Assembly (NCBI RefSeq): GCF_013372285.1
Contig: NZ_CP054301.1
Span: 62,001-126,000, forward strand
Reading direction: 5' to 3'
DNA length: 64,000 bases
Source: Marinomonas primoryensis
GTDB taxonomy: Bacteria; Pseudomonadota; Gammaproteobacteria; Pseudomonadales; Marinomonadaceae
Of this stretch, positions 48,054 through 57,720 are shown in pieces. The stretch's first letter is position 1. Every line of letters starts with the position of its first letter. A model generated the notes under the pieces. That model saw nothing but the letters and a program-made list of their open reading frames with translations, did not search any database and was not told the DNA's origin. Both the position numbers and the translations under genes were made by a program.

Positions 48054-48598
48054 TGAAACTCTCCATTAACGTAATTATATTTCGTGTTAAACACGTGGGA
48101 AGTCGAATTAAGGTGTTCGTTACTTTTGTGATTTTTTTGGCGGGTAAAGAGCCTTCTTTATTTAATATGAGAAACAAACCCCATCCAAACTCCTAGTTCA
48201 AATGGGGTTGTTCTGCCTCATCCTTGAGCCCCCTTTAGCCATAGTTGGTGGAAGATCCACCAAAAACAGCGTCTTTGAAGATTACTCAAGCCTATCTAAA
48301 TGACCAATCGAAATAACGATATAGCCTATGCGTGGAATGAATACCAACTAACGATAAGAGCCGGAGAGCCTTGAAAACAAAGGTTTTGGCTATAAAGCTG
48401 GATTGTAAGAAATGTGGAAAAAAAGAGGGCGTTTTTTTTAATGGGTTAAAAATAACACGCTATTTTGACTATAAAATTCCGATACAGCCCATTATAAGGC
48501 CGCGATAAAGAGAATAAAGAAGTGATAAAACAAGGAAGTAATATAAAGAACGCGCTTCGGAGGTTAACCGATACCAAAGCGCGTGATGTTAGGTATGC
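48054..48598. other. dppA upstream region with two palindromes
   Basis: A 545-bp gap without a convincing gene. AACCCCAT/ATGGGGTT (48177-48209) and TTGGTGGAAGATCCACCAA (48245-48263, 8-bp stem) lie 125-210 bp before the dppA start and could be a leader hairpin and an operator. The end next to the dehydrogenase gene holds the ACGCGCTT/AAGCGCGT hairpin. Confidence 0.5.
48550..48584 (-). terminator. Putative terminator of the dehydrogenase gene
   Basis: ACGCGCTT ... AAGCGCGT (8-bp stem) with a GGTTAACC palindrome inside the loop, 14 bases after the stop of the gene at 48599. The following T-tract is short (TTCTTTATATT), so efficiency is uncertain. Confidence 0.6.
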
Positions 48599-49468
48599 TT
48601 AGGATTTTTTATCGAACGCTTTTACCAATACAGACGTGTCTTGGCGACCTCGGCCTTCTGCCATGAGATCTTGATAATCTTGATCGACGGCTTGAGTAAG
48701 GGGCAGCGCTAACCCCATTTTTTCAGCGTGAGCCAAACAAAGACCTAAGTCTTTATGCATCCACTCGATGGCGAAGCCAAAATCAAACTCATCTTTTGAC
48801 ATGGTTTCACCGCGATTCTCTAATTGCCAAGAACCCGCAGCGCCATGTTTTAGGGTATCGACTAACGTAGCGACGTCCAGGCCGGCTTTTTGAGCAAAAC
48901 GAATGCCCTCTGACAAACCGGATAACACGCCACCGATAAGAATCTGGTTGACCATTTTTGCAATTTGGCCATTGCCGACTGGCCCCATTAATGTGCTGGC
49001 TTTTGCATAACAATCGAGTACAGGCTGGGCTTTATCTAAATCGTTTTTTTCGCCGCCAATCATCACCGTAAGCACACCGTTCACGGCACCGGCTTGACCG
49101 CCCGAAACTGGTGCGTCCATAAAGAAGAAGCCACGTTCTTGAGCGGCATGATGAAGCTCTTTGGCGACCTCTGCCGAAGCGGTTGTGTGGTCGATAAATA
49201 AAGTGCCTACTTTGGCGTTTTGAAAAGCACCATCAGGCCCTAAATACACCGCGCGTAAATCGTCATCGTTACCCACACAGGTTAAAACAACGTCGCTGTT
49301 TTGAGCGGCTAATGCTGGCGTATTGGCGAACGTGCCTGTGTGTTCTTCGCACCACTTTTGGGCTTTTTCAGATGAACGATTATAAACAACAACAGTGTGC
49401 CCCGCTTTGCTAACGTGTCCTGCCATTGGGTAGCCCATAGTACCTAGTCCGATGAAACTGACTTTCAT
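48599..49468 (-). CDS. Beta-hydroxyacid dehydrogenase (3-hydroxyisobutyrate / tartronate semialdehyde reductase type)
   Basis: A 289-aa NAD(P)-dependent enzyme of the 6-phosphogluconate-dehydrogenase superfamily. The Rossmann motif is IGLGTMGYPMAGHV, the substrate loop DAPVSGGQAGAVNGVLTVM and the catalytic Lys is in GNGQIAKMVNQIL. Arg after the second strand (YNRSSEKA) suggests NADPH. 3-hydroxyisobutyrate, tartronate semialdehyde or a related short hydroxyacid are options. It stands alone. Confidence 0.88.
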   Translation of the reverse strand: MKVSFIGLGTMGYPMAGHVSKAGHTVVVYNRSSEKAQKWCEEHTGTFANTPALAAQNSDVVLTCVGNDDDLRAVYLGPDGAFQNAKVGTLFIDHTTASAEVAKELHHAAQERGFFFMDAPVSGGQAGAVNGVLTVMIGGEKNDLDKAQPVLDCYAKASTLMGPVGNGQIAKMVNQILIGGVLSGLSEGIRFAQKAGLDVATLVDTLKHGAAGSWQLENRGETMSKDEFDFGFAIEWMHKDLGLCLAHAEKMGLALPLTQAVDQDYQDLMAEGRGRQDTSVLVKAFDKKS

Positions 49469-49902
49469 TGTTTTTTCCTTTTGTCTTGGTTCGTTATTAC
49501 TAGATCATACGGATTTACTCGTTGATTACGAGGTACAAAAAATACGAATATCAGGCATACAGAAGGGTGTTTTTTAGTGTTTTTGCACGATTTACTGGCA
49601 TTTTTATTGATATTTGGATAAGGACGATTCGCCTAAATCTCCTGTGGATAAGTTTGTGCAAGAAAATTTAGACGATGGATTATTTCATTAAAAAGCGAGT
49701 ATTTGTAAAGAATCGTGCATATATCATACGATTTTCATTCTTTCCTTCTCGGTTGCAAGTTATTGCCTGTTTTGTCAAGGGCTATAAGCAAGATTATGGG
49801 AAGAGAATACATCTTAAAAATCTAATATTTAATGACTGATTATATTTCCATCTTTCATTGAAATTAACTTGATTTTATAAAAAAGCATTTAAAAACAATA
49901 AA
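49469..49902. other. AT-rich gap without recognised features
   Basis: 434 bp upstream of the beta-hydroxyacid dehydrogenase and downstream of the SGNH hydrolase. It is A/T-rich with no open frame of note, no clear terminator and no strong palindrome. It must hold the dehydrogenase promoter. Confidence 0.5.
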
Positions 49903-50529
49903 TTAGCTCTTTATTGTATCTTTTATAAGCATATAAACCGCTTGGGCGAGTTGTTCATTTGCTTTTGTGTCTAAATGCACGCCATCAGCCTCACTGGGCT
50001 GTAAAACGCCAGCCGCATTAAGGAAAATGCAATGGTTATGAACGGCAATATCTTGGTAGTGTTGATGAAAATGTTGTGACTTTTCAACGGCTCCGTCAAA
50101 ACTCTCCGCCATAACGCCCGTTGGGGATAAAATATTTGGCGGAGCGATCACTACAAGGCTTGGGTGAGGAAAATCGTGAGAATCTGGCATTCTTGACTTC
50201 TCGATCAGTTTCTCGACGCCTTTTGCTGCTTCGAAGGCGCCAACATGAAAGTGCCGCTTCAGATCATTGGTTCCCAACATTAAGATTAAAATATCGACAG
50301 GACCAAAGGTTTCTAATGCCGCTTGGAGGTACGCTAAGCCATTTCTGCCTTCTAAGAAGGGGTCATTCCAGAGAGTGGTTCGTCCCGGTAAACCGAAATT
50401 AATGACTTGATGCTGACTGCCTAATAACCCGTTTAAGAGGGCAGGCCAGCGCAAATGTTTAGGGTAGCGTCCTCCATTAGGAATACGTCCCCAAGTGAGA
50501 GAATCGCCATAACATAAAATAGTCGCCAT
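49903..50529 (-). CDS. SGNH/GDSL-family hydrolase
   Basis: A 208-aa esterase-like protein with no signal peptide. Block I is CYGDSLTWG (Ser10), block II holds Gly in NFGLPGRTT, block III is GTNDL and block V DGVHLD gives the catalytic Asp-His. Members include arylesterases, lysophospholipases and acetylxylan esterases. AGGAG six bases before ATG 50529 fixes the start; the frame opens at 50559. It is divergent from the aldehyde dehydrogenase. Confidence 0.9.
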   Translation of the reverse strand: MATILCYGDSLTWGRIPNGGRYPKHLRWPALLNGLLGSQHQVINFGLPGRTTLWNDPFLEGRNGLAYLQAALETFGPVDILILMLGTNDLKRHFHVGAFEAAKGVEKLIEKSRMPDSHDFPHPSLVVIAPPNILSPTGVMAESFDGAVEKSQHFHQHYQDIAVHNHCIFLNAAGVLQPSEADGVHLDTKANEQLAQAVYMLIKDTIKS

Positions 50530-50678
50530 GATTTGCTCCTTGCATTCTTTGTGAGTCATTAGATAGTGTAGTTAATGAAGCGCAGGTTTGATCAATAATC
50601 GTCGCCATAAAATAGAGATTGCACAATGCGTATCAGGGTTTGATCATAAAATAATAATGCACATAAGAAGAGGTCATA

Positions 50679-52112
50679 ATGACAGCAACCGTTTCACCTT
50701 CTTTTTCTTCTAAAGATGAGATTCACTTGGCGTATTTTCGGCTGAAAAATTTGACTCAGCAAACCCCTTTTCCAACGCTAGAAGAGCGTCGGCAATGTTT
50801 GCAGCGTTTACAAGCGGCGTTATTGGTTAATGAAGAGCCTTTGTTAGACGCTTTGCTGGCAGACTTTGGACACCGTGCTCCGCAAGAGTCTAGATTGCTT
50901 GAGCTCATTCCCCTTATGGGAGAAATAAAACACGCCAAACGACATTTATCGAAGTGGATGAAGGCGTCTCGTCGGCGTGTACACATTAGTACGCTGCCAG
51001 GGAGCGCTAAGGTGCTCTATCAACCAAAAGGTGTAGTAGGAGTGATCTCACCTTGGAACTATCCTGTCTTACTGTCTCTGGGGCCTTTAGTGGGGGCGTT
51101 GGCGGCGGGAAATCGAGTGATGATGAAAATGTCGGAGTTTTGTCCAGAAACGAATCGCGTGTTGCGTGACATAGTGGATCAATCACTTGGTGAGAATTGG
51201 GTCGAAGTCGTCGAAGGGGAAGCTGAAATTGCCAACGAATTTAGCCAGTTGGCGTTTGACCATTTATTGTTTACCGGCTCGACCTCAGTGGGTCACATTA
51301 TTATGCGCAACGCTGCCAAGCATCTAACGCCAGTCACATTAGAATTAGGCGGTAAATCGCCTTTGCTTGTGGCGCCTTCTGCTGACTTAAAAGACACCGC
51401 GAAAAAGTTAGTGTTCGGCAAAGTGCTTAATGCAGGACAAACCTGCGTCGCACCCGATTATGTATTTTGTCATCATGATCAAAAACACACCCTAATTGAT
51501 TATATAAAGCAGGAACTGGCGGCGTATTATCCTGACGGTGTATTGAGCTCGGATTACACCAGTTTGATTAACGCCCGTCAGTTGGACCGCCTGAAAGGTT
51601 ATTTAGACGAAGCGCGAGCCGCTGGTGTCGAATGTGACAATTTGATGCCGCAAGGGCCGGTAGAAAGTGATGGAAAACTGGCCTTTCATATCGTTCATCA
51701 GCCAGGTGATGAATTAAGCGTGATGCAAGACGAGATATTTGGGCCTGTATTGCCGATTTTGACGTACTCCAATATGGATGAGGCGTTGTCTTATATTCAG
51801 CAAAGACCTCGACCTTTATCTATGTACTTATTTACGCAACAAAGTGACGATCAGACGCGATGTGAAGAACGAATTGTGAGCGGCAGTTTGGTGATTAATC
51901 ACACGCTCATTCAAGTGGCGCAAGCGGATTTGCCTTTTGGTGGTATTGGGGCGTCTGGAATGGGGGCGTACCATGCTGAAGAAGGTTTCCGCACTTTCTC
52001 TCATAGTAAGTCCGTACTGCGTAAGCGTGGGCCAAATACCTTAGCGTTACTACGACCGCCTTATCGACGAAGAATGCATAAACTGATTGCCAAATACTGG
52101 CCTTTTTTATGA
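50679..52112 (+). CDS. Aldehyde dehydrogenase, coniferyl-aldehyde-dehydrogenase type
   Basis: A 477-aa NAD(P)-dependent aldehyde dehydrogenase. Catalytic Glu in LELGGKSP and Cys256 in NAGQTCVAPDY are in place, and the long basic C-terminus (LLRPPYRRRMHKLI) resembles the CalB/fatty-aldehyde branch. PWNYP and FTGSTSVG are the usual cofactor motifs. The name coniferyl follows annotation custom; a broad aromatic or long-chain aldehyde range is equally possible. AGAGG precedes the ATG. Confidence 0.87.
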   Translation: MTATVSPSFSSKDEIHLAYFRLKNLTQQTPFPTLEERRQCLQRLQAALLVNEEPLLDALLADFGHRAPQESRLLELIPLMGEIKHAKRHLSKWMKASRRRVHISTLPGSAKVLYQPKGVVGVISPWNYPVLLSLGPLVGALAAGNRVMMKMSEFCPETNRVLRDIVDQSLGENWVEVVEGEAEIANEFSQLAFDHLLFTGSTSVGHIIMRNAAKHLTPVTLELGGKSPLLVAPSADLKDTAKKLVFGKVLNAGQTCVAPDYVFCHHDQKHTLIDYIKQELAAYYPDGVLSSDYTSLINARQLDRLKGYLDEARAAGVECDNLMPQGPVESDGKLAFHIVHQPGDELSVMQDEIFGPVLPILTYSNMDEALSYIQQRPRPLSMYLFTQQSDDQTRCEERIVSGSLVINHTLIQVAQADLPFGGIGASGMGAYHAEEGFRTFSHSKSVLRKRGPNTLALLRPPYRRRMHKLIAKYWPFL

Positions 52113-52148
52113 GGCTTTACTCTAAAGCACGTTAACACTTTTAAGTTA

Positions 52149-52185
52149 AACCAGTGAGGTGCTGTCTGTACTCTACTGGTTTTTT
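52149..52185 (+). terminator. Terminator after the aldehyde dehydrogenase gene
   Basis: AACCAGT ... ACTGGTT followed by TTTT; 19-nt loop. Confidence 0.75.
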
Positions 52186-52354
52186 CATGCCCTTCTTTTG
52201 CTGCCTTTATTGTATTTTTACCTTTAATACAACCTCGTTTAGCTTTAACGAATGTTAACCATTACGTTAAATACAGTTCATTTCAAAAGAATTTATGTGG
52301 CTTTGTTGGTTATTTATACTCTTCATTCAATTATCAACTCGATAATTTTAAGGA

Positions 52355-53536
52355 ATGAAATCATTAATAATGATCAAAAAGTATGTGTATCCCTCCTTGC
52401 TTGTGCTTGTTCTATTTACGGTCACTTTTGCCGTCAATTTACAAGCTCCGTTATATGGCGTATATGCTCAAGAAAGTAATGTTGGCTCCGTTGCTGTCAC
52501 CATTGCATTTGCCGCTTATGTGGCAGGGTTACTACCGACGTTACTTTTCCTTGGAGGACTGTCTGACCGTGTAGGACGAAAGGGGCCAATTATTATCTCA
52601 TTGGTCCTAGGTATCGCCGCAACGGCGTTGTTAGTGGTGTCTCCAAGTTGGGCCAGTCTTTTTGTTGCTCGACTGTTGCTTGGCGTTGGTACAGGGTTAG
52701 CAACAACGTCTGGCGCCGCTTATATGACAGAGCTAGTAGGTGAAAATAAGGCGGGCACTGCAACTGTTCTTGTTACTTCTGCCACCTCTCTCGGTTTTGG
52801 CAGTGGGGCATTAGCGACGAGCTTTAGTCTTAGTTTATACGGACCAACTCTTTTACCTGTTAGTTATATTGTTCTTTTTATATTGGGAGCGGTGCTCATC
52901 ATGGCATCAGCTATGATGCCGAAGACGGATAAAACAAAAAATCTTTCATTGTTTAGATTACCTGTTTTTCCTTCAGGAACATGGGTATATGGACTCGCTA
53001 TGATGCTATCTTGGGCGACAACAGGCATGATCATTGCCGTCGTCCCTTTAGAGCTTAAGGCATTGAAATTAGACCAGTGGATTGGACTGGTTATTTTTCT
53101 TGGGATATTTGTAGGCTTTCTATGTCAACCTCTAGCAAGAAAAATAAGCTCGTTTAAGTCGCTCTCTCTAGGCCTTATTTTTATTCCTGTCGGTTTTTTT
53201 GTGATTATATTAGGGTCTGTCACTTCTTCAATTTCTTTAATTCTTATTGGCTCTTCTATCACCAGTGCGGCAAGTTACGGCTTTCTCTATCTTTCTGCCT
53301 TATATGAATTTGGTTCTAGGGACCCTAAAAATAGAGCGAGAGCCACGGCTGACTTATTTATTTATGCTTACGCTGGTTTTTCAATTCCTGTCGTTCTTAG
53401 TGGTGTATTAGCCGATCTTTTTGGTGTGATAGTTGCTATGAAAATATTCATGCTCTTTATCACCATTGTGACGGTTTTTATTTTGATGTTATGTTTTTTC
53501 AAAAGAAAACATTCCAGTTTCAATGTTATAAAATAA
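52355..53536 (+). CDS. MFS transporter
   Basis: A 393-aa 12-TM inner-membrane transporter. The loop 2-3 motif is GGLSDRVGRKGPIIISL and TM4 LLGVGTGLATTSGAAYM. Sequence resembles sugar-efflux or drug-export DHA1 members. The start is 52355 (AAGGA directly before the ATG) or the in-frame ATG 52370. It is transcribed alone, with a terminator after it. Substrate unknown. Confidence 0.88.
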   Translation: MKSLIMIKKYVYPSLLVLVLFTVTFAVNLQAPLYGVYAQESNVGSVAVTIAFAAYVAGLLPTLLFLGGLSDRVGRKGPIIISLVLGIAATALLVVSPSWASLFVARLLLGVGTGLATTSGAAYMTELVGENKAGTATVLVTSATSLGFGSGALATSFSLSLYGPTLLPVSYIVLFILGAVLIMASAMMPKTDKTKNLSLFRLPVFPSGTWVYGLAMMLSWATTGMIIAVVPLELKALKLDQWIGLVIFLGIFVGFLCQPLARKISSFKSLSLGLIFIPVGFFVIILGSVTSSISLILIGSSITSAASYGFLYLSALYEFGSRDPKNRARATADLFIYAYAGFSIPVVLSGVLADLFGVIVAMKIFMLFITIVTVFILMLCFFKRKHSSFNVIK

Positions 53537-53606
53537 ATTCTCTCCCAATAGTTGGGTGGCATATTATTCGCACCTTCTCTAGGGTGTTGACCTCTTCTAC
53601 GACAAT

Positions 53607-53642
53607 AAAAAAGCTCATGATGTTGCCATCATGAGCTTTTTT
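53607..53642. terminator. Bidirectional terminator
   Basis: AAAAAAGCTCATGATG, a 4-nt loop, then CATCATGAGCTTTTTT: 16-bp perfect stem between convergent MFS and chemoreceptor genes. Confidence 0.95.
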
Positions 53643-53661
53643 CACGCTTCTGTTTGAGTGT

Positions 53662-55647
53662 TTATTTTAGTTCGTTGAGTCGATTTGCAATCGCATCGAT
53701 TTCTTTACTCATACGACTAAGGTGACTTGAGTCACTGGCATTGCTGCCTGTCAGTTCCTGCAATCGAGACACAAACATACTCAAATCCTGAGACACTTTT
53801 TGTTGTTCCCCAGCGGCTACGGAAATTTGCGTTGCTTGGTCCGTAATTTGCGAGAACGCATCCACCACCTGCTGTAAATGGCTTGCTGTTGATTCTGCGG
53901 TTGTTACGGCCCTTTCTGTTTCACTGTGACCAAGCTCCATTGAGGTAACAGATTCTTTAGACGCTATTTGTAAGCGGCCTAGTACCTGCTCAATCTCGAC
54001 CGCGGAGCTTTCACTTTTCGCCGCAAGATTTCGAACTTCATCAGCCACCACTGCAAACCCACGACCCGTTTCACCGGCCCGTGCAGCTTCGATAGCGGCG
54101 TTTAGTGCCAATAAGTTAGTTTGCTCTGCGATATCTCGGATCACGCCTAACATGCCATTGGCGCGACGACTGTCTTCATCGAGTTGGAGGATGTTTGTCT
54201 GTGCTTGTTTCATCGCACTGGTTAATGAACGCATGGTTTCAATAACCGTATTCATTTCTTTACCACTGTTACGAACGTCCTTATGTATCCGCTCAACGGT
54301 AACTTTAGTTTCGTTGGCGTACATGGCGACATCATGAGAAGTGGCACCGAGCTGTTCAGTCGCCGCGGCAAGCGTGATATTTTCATCGCTCAAACTGTTG
54401 GCTTTGCTTAAAAAGTCGTTACTAAATTTGCTTAGACGACCCGCATCACCCACTAGGTTCGCGGACTCTATGTGAATCTGTTCAAGCAATTTTTTCAACT
54501 TATCGCCATAAGCGTTAACGGCTTGACGTAAATCGCCCAGTTCATTCAACTTACCAACAACCAACTCTTGAGTACTGCCACCATCGGCTAGGTCTTGGAT
54601 TTGCTGCGTCGTTTGATTGACCTTACCCAGTAAGCTGCGGAAAAAGGAAACGGCAATGATGCTAACAATGATTAACAACGCGCCGATCGTTAGCATAAGG
54701 AACCACCCCATATTCTGGGCCGTTTCTATCATGCGAGCTTTGGGAACGACTAAACCAATCGTCCAACCTGTTTGAGGGTGTTTGAATAAATCAACATAAG
54801 CCGCACCACCCAAGATCTCATCATAATCAAGAGAGACGACTTGTTTGCTACCGGTCAGCTTAACCAGCGCGGGTTTCAACCAAGGTAATTCGCTTCCAAG
54901 TTGGTTTGCGGTCAGCATGCTGCCATCATTTTTGACTAAAGCGGCTTGGCCTTTTGGAAAACTTAATACTTGCCCCGTTTGGTCAATAGCGAATACATAA
55001 CCTTGATTTTCTGTGCCATATTTTTCTAGCGTTTTCGTGATGCCATCCAACATCATATCGACAGTGGAGACTCCGGTGAATTTACTGTTCTCTTTCATTG
55101 GAATCGTACAGGTCACCATTGGAATGTTCGTGACAGGGTCAATGTAGGCTTCAGACCATGCACAAAGCTTAACCGATGCGGTTTTACCGACTTTGTACCA
55201 ACCTTCGTTATGATACCCAGACCCTGCTGGGTCATTATAATCATCTAAATAGCTCATTTTAGAACCATCGCGGCCCCAGAAAAAACTGCGACGCTCTGTT
55301 CCCTTATTAAAAGCAGAGGGCTCGGGCCAAATACCACCACCAGCAATGCTTTTGTCGTCGTGATTGTTAATAATGCTAGGAAATACTTTTTTGAAGAGGG
55401 CTTCATCTTTAGGAAGCTGAGAACCCGCGATAGCCAGTGTGCTGGTGAGAAGTTGAATTTTTTCCAGCTTCGCGCTGAGTAGTTCACTTAATCCTTGTTG
55501 GTTAACGGCTATTTGTTTTTGGCGTTCATCGGTTAGATCGGGCTTTACTTTTACTTCAATGACGAGATAAATACTGGCTAGAGCGAGTAAAAGAATAACG
55601 ACTAAGCCTATACCTATCTGCTGACTGATTCTAAGGGGGGACTTCAT
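53662..55647 (-). CDS. Methyl-accepting chemotaxis protein with dCACHE sensor
   Basis: A 661-aa transmembrane chemoreceptor. TM1 spans about residues 11-30, then a long periplasmic dCACHE-type domain (about 35-310, with [16 protein letters not shown] and GWYKVGK, ligand-pocket-like), TM2 about 312-335, HAMP, and the cytoplasmic signalling hairpin whose tip is [20 protein letters not shown]. No C-terminal NWETF-type pentapeptide is seen. The ligand is unknown; dCACHE receptors often bind amino acids or carboxylates. It is followed by DeoR upstream, but is not clearly linked. Confidence 0.94.
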   Translation of the reverse strand: MKSPLRISQQIGIGLVVILLLALASIYLVIEVKVKPDLTDERQKQIAVNQQGLSELLSAKLEKIQLLTSTLAIAGSQLPKDEALFKKVFPSIINNHDDKSIAGGGIWPEPSAFNKGTERRSFFWGRDGSKMSYLDDYNDPAGSGYHNEGWYKVGKTASVKLCAWSEAYIDPVTNIPMVTCTIPMKENSKFTGVSTVDMMLDGITKTLEKYGTENQGYVFAIDQTGQVLSFPKGQAALVKNDGSMLTANQLGSELPWLKPALVKLTGSKQVVSLDYDEILGGAAYVDLFKHPQTGWTIGLVVPKARMIETAQNMGWFLMLTIGALLIIVSIIAVSFFRSLLGKVNQTTQQIQDLADGGSTQELVVGKLNELGDLRQAVNAYGDKLKKLLEQIHIESANLVGDAGRLSKFSNDFLSKANSLSDENITLAAATEQLGATSHDVAMYANETKVTVERIHKDVRNSGKEMNTVIETMRSLTSAMKQAQTNILQLDEDSRRANGMLGVIRDIAEQTNLLALNAAIEAARAGETGRGFAVVADEVRNLAAKSESSAVEIEQVLGRLQIASKESVTSMELGHSETERAVTTAESTASHLQQVVDAFSQITDQATQISVAAGEQQKVSQDLSMFVSRLQELTGSNASDSSHLSRMSKEIDAIANRLNELK

Positions 55648-55805
55648 AAAAACCTCAATCTATACAATATATGTACTAAGACAATAGTCTGATACAAAGA
55701 CCGAGAGCAAGTGCATTTTTACACAATTCGAGATTGCCATGATTTGTTATCTAGAATAGGTCAATATGGATGAGCGTGTTATCACTGACTCAACATGTTT
55801 TTTGC

Positions 55806-55847
55806 TTAATACAGTATTTCAATATCCTGATAACTGAAGGTGCTTAA
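55806..55847 (-). pseudogene. Diverged second copy of the deoR 3' end
   Basis: Directly after the deoR stop, a 42-bp segment on the same strand reads LSTFSYQDIEILY-stop. It mirrors the actual end of the gene, LSTLTYQGVEILY-stop, with 8 of 42 bases different and 4 residues changed conservatively. The two copies overlap by the shared TTAA. It looks like the surviving 3' end of an older homologous regulator gene. Confidence 0.8.
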
Positions 55848-56593
55848 TACAATATTTCGACGCCCTGATAAGTGAGAGTGCTTAATAAAGCAGGTGCAGG
55901 TTGTTGGTCGGTGATGACGCAATCATAATCGCTCATTTTCCCCCACAAACAGCGAGACTCCGTATCGAATTTGGTGCTGTCGATCACCAAAATACGATAG
56001 TGGCAATGTTCTACTAACGCTTCTCTGGCCATGACTTCTTCGTCGGTAAAATCAAACAAATGCCCTTGTTTATTGGTTGCCGCGACGGAAAAAATACCAA
56101 TGTCGGCGCGATAACGCTGGAAAAAACGCATGGCATCTCCGCCAATCACATCTTGGTCGCGCATTCGCACTCGACCGCCTGAAATCGTCAGCTCGCAATC
56201 TGGGTGTTCACATAAGTTGCGCGCGGCATGCAGATTGGTCGTCATTACTTGTAGACCTTTGAACGGTGCGAGTTGGCTAGCCACTTCAGCAACACTTGAA
56301 CCGCTGCCGAGAAAGATCGATTGATAATCCGCAATCTTGCTCACACAAAGGTCGGCAATATGCTTTTTGCCTGCGGCATGGCGAATCCGTCGTTGGTCAA
56401 AACTGATATTTTCGCGATGAGGAAACGGAATTACTTCGCCGTGGCTACGCAGTATTAGTCCTTTTTCTGCTAATAATCGAATGTCCGAACGAATGGTTTG
56501 CACCGAAACCGAAAACTGGTCTGCGACGGCTTGTAATGTCTGCCGCCCTTGTAAATTCACCCATTGGACAATGTCATAGTGGCGCTTATTCAT
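55844..56593 (-). CDS. DeoR-family transcriptional repressor
   Basis: A 249-aa regulator with an N-terminal HTH (LQAVADQFSVSVQTIRSDIRLLAEKGLILRSHG, abbreviated: about 20-50) and a DeoRC sugar-phosphate-binding domain with FLGSGSSVAEVA and TNLHAARNL. It is divergent from the transporter operon starting at 56738, across a gap that carries TTTCG/CGAAA repeats. DeoR-family ligands are usually phosphorylated metabolites, which fits an operon of phosphatases. The 3' end is duplicated in diverged form. Confidence 0.9.
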   Translation of the reverse strand: MNKRHYDIVQWVNLQGRQTLQAVADQFSVSVQTIRSDIRLLAEKGLILRSHGEVIPFPHRENISFDQRRIRHAAGKKHIADLCVSKIADYQSIFLGSGSSVAEVASQLAPFKGLQVMTTNLHAARNLCEHPDCELTISGGRVRMRDQDVIGGDAMRFFQRYRADIGIFSVAATNKQGHLFDFTDEEVMAREALVEHCHYRILVIDSTKFDTESRCLWGKMSDYDCVITDQQPAPALLSTLTYQGVEILY

Positions 56594-56620
56594 AGTGATT
56601 CAGTCTCTTTTATTGTGTTT

Positions 56621-56666
56621 TTTCGAGATGATTTTCGAAACGAAAGAAAACCACCATTAAACGAAA
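56621..56666. promoter_or_regulatory. Putative DeoR operator cluster
   Basis: TTTCG at 56621-56625, a perfect palindrome TTTCGAAACGAAA at 56633-56645 and a further CGAAA at 56662-56666, all in the gap between deoR and the transporter operon. TTTCG/CGAAA half sites are typical of DeoR-family repressors. Binding is inferred. Confidence 0.6.
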
Positions 56667-56737
56667 ACTTTTTGTCACTATAGTGTCAAATTATGTCGGT
56701 ATTGTTGCAGCTCCCTTACCAAAAAGAGAGTTTCCCA

Positions 56738-57715
56738 ATGACCGTCAAGAAGACTTTATTGATATGCGCAGCGGCACTTGCTTTTCCTCTTTCTGCGCAA
56801 GCTCAAGAGACGTTGACCCTGTACACCAGTCAGCCAAACAAAGACGCGCAAATGACAGTGGACGCTTTTGAAGCGGCAAACCCAGACATTAAAGTGGAAT
56901 GGGTTCGCGATGGCACCACGAAATTGATGACTAAGTTGCGCGCTGAATTGTCTTCCGGCGTGGTGAAACCTGATGTGTTGTTAATCGCCGACAGCGTGAC
57001 CATGGAATCCATGGTGTCGGACGGTTATTTAGAATCCTATTTAAGCCCTAATCGCACACAATACGAAGACAGCTTATACAGCGACAAGGGTTATTACTAC
57101 GGCACAAAATTGATCACGACGGGCATTGTGCGTCATCAAAAAGCACTACAACAACCAACCGATTGGTCGGATCTGGTGAAGCCTGAGTATAAAAATCAAG
57201 TAGCGATGCCAAGCCCTTTGTATTCTGGCGCCGCGCTGATTCACCTTGCGACGTTAACGGATGACAAATCGCTGGGTTGGAATTACTACGAGCAATTGCA
57301 TGCTAATCAAATGAAAGCACAAGGTGGCAACGGTGGCGTATTGAAAGCCGTTGCGTCAGGTACAAAACCTTATGGTGTGATTGTGGATTTCTTGGCAATT
57401 CGCGAAGCAGCGAAAGGCTCGCCAATCGAGTTTATCTTCCCTAAAACGGGCGTAAGCATGGTGACGGAACCTGTTGCCATTATGAAAGGCGCGAAAAACA
57501 AAGTGGCCGCGAAGCGTTTTGTTGATTTTCTATTGTCCAAAGACGGCCAGCAGCTGGTATTGGAGCAAGGTTATTTGCCCGCACGTGGTGACATCGGCGT
57601 CCCAGCCGGTTTTCCTAAGCGTGACGCGATTCGTTTGATGCCATTCGATGCGGCGAAGACACTAGAAAACAATGAAGTGAATAAAGCCCGCTTCAGCAAG
57701 ATCTTTGAAGGTTAA
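56738..57715 (+). CDS. ABC-transporter periplasmic binding protein (Fe3+/phosphonate type)
   Basis: A 325-aa class-II (FbpA/AfuA-like) binding protein with a signal peptide cut near SAQA. The mature start ETLTLYTSQPNKDAQ, the block ELSSGVVKPDVLLIADS and KNQVAMPSPLYSGAALIHLA match the family that also binds sugar phosphates and 2-aminoethylphosphonate. The ferric-binding paired Tyr-Tyr is not evident, so an organic phosphate is plausible. ATG 56738 gives a normal signal peptide; the frame opens at 56693. First gene of the six-gene operon. Confidence 0.88.
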   Translation: MTVKKTLLICAAALAFPLSAQAQETLTLYTSQPNKDAQMTVDAFEAANPDIKVEWVRDGTTKLMTKLRAELSSGVVKPDVLLIADSVTMESMVSDGYLESYLSPNRTQYEDSLYSDKGYYYGTKLITTGIVRHQKALQQPTDWSDLVKPEYKNQVAMPSPLYSGAALIHLATLTDDKSLGWNYYEQLHANQMKAQGGNGGVLKAVASGTKPYGVIVDFLAIREAAKGSPIEFIFPKTGVSMVTEPVAIMKGAKNKVAAKRFVDFLLSKDGQQLVLEQGYLPARGDIGVPAGFPKRDAIRLMPFDAAKTLENNEVNKARFSKIFEG

Positions 57716-57720
57716 GCAGA

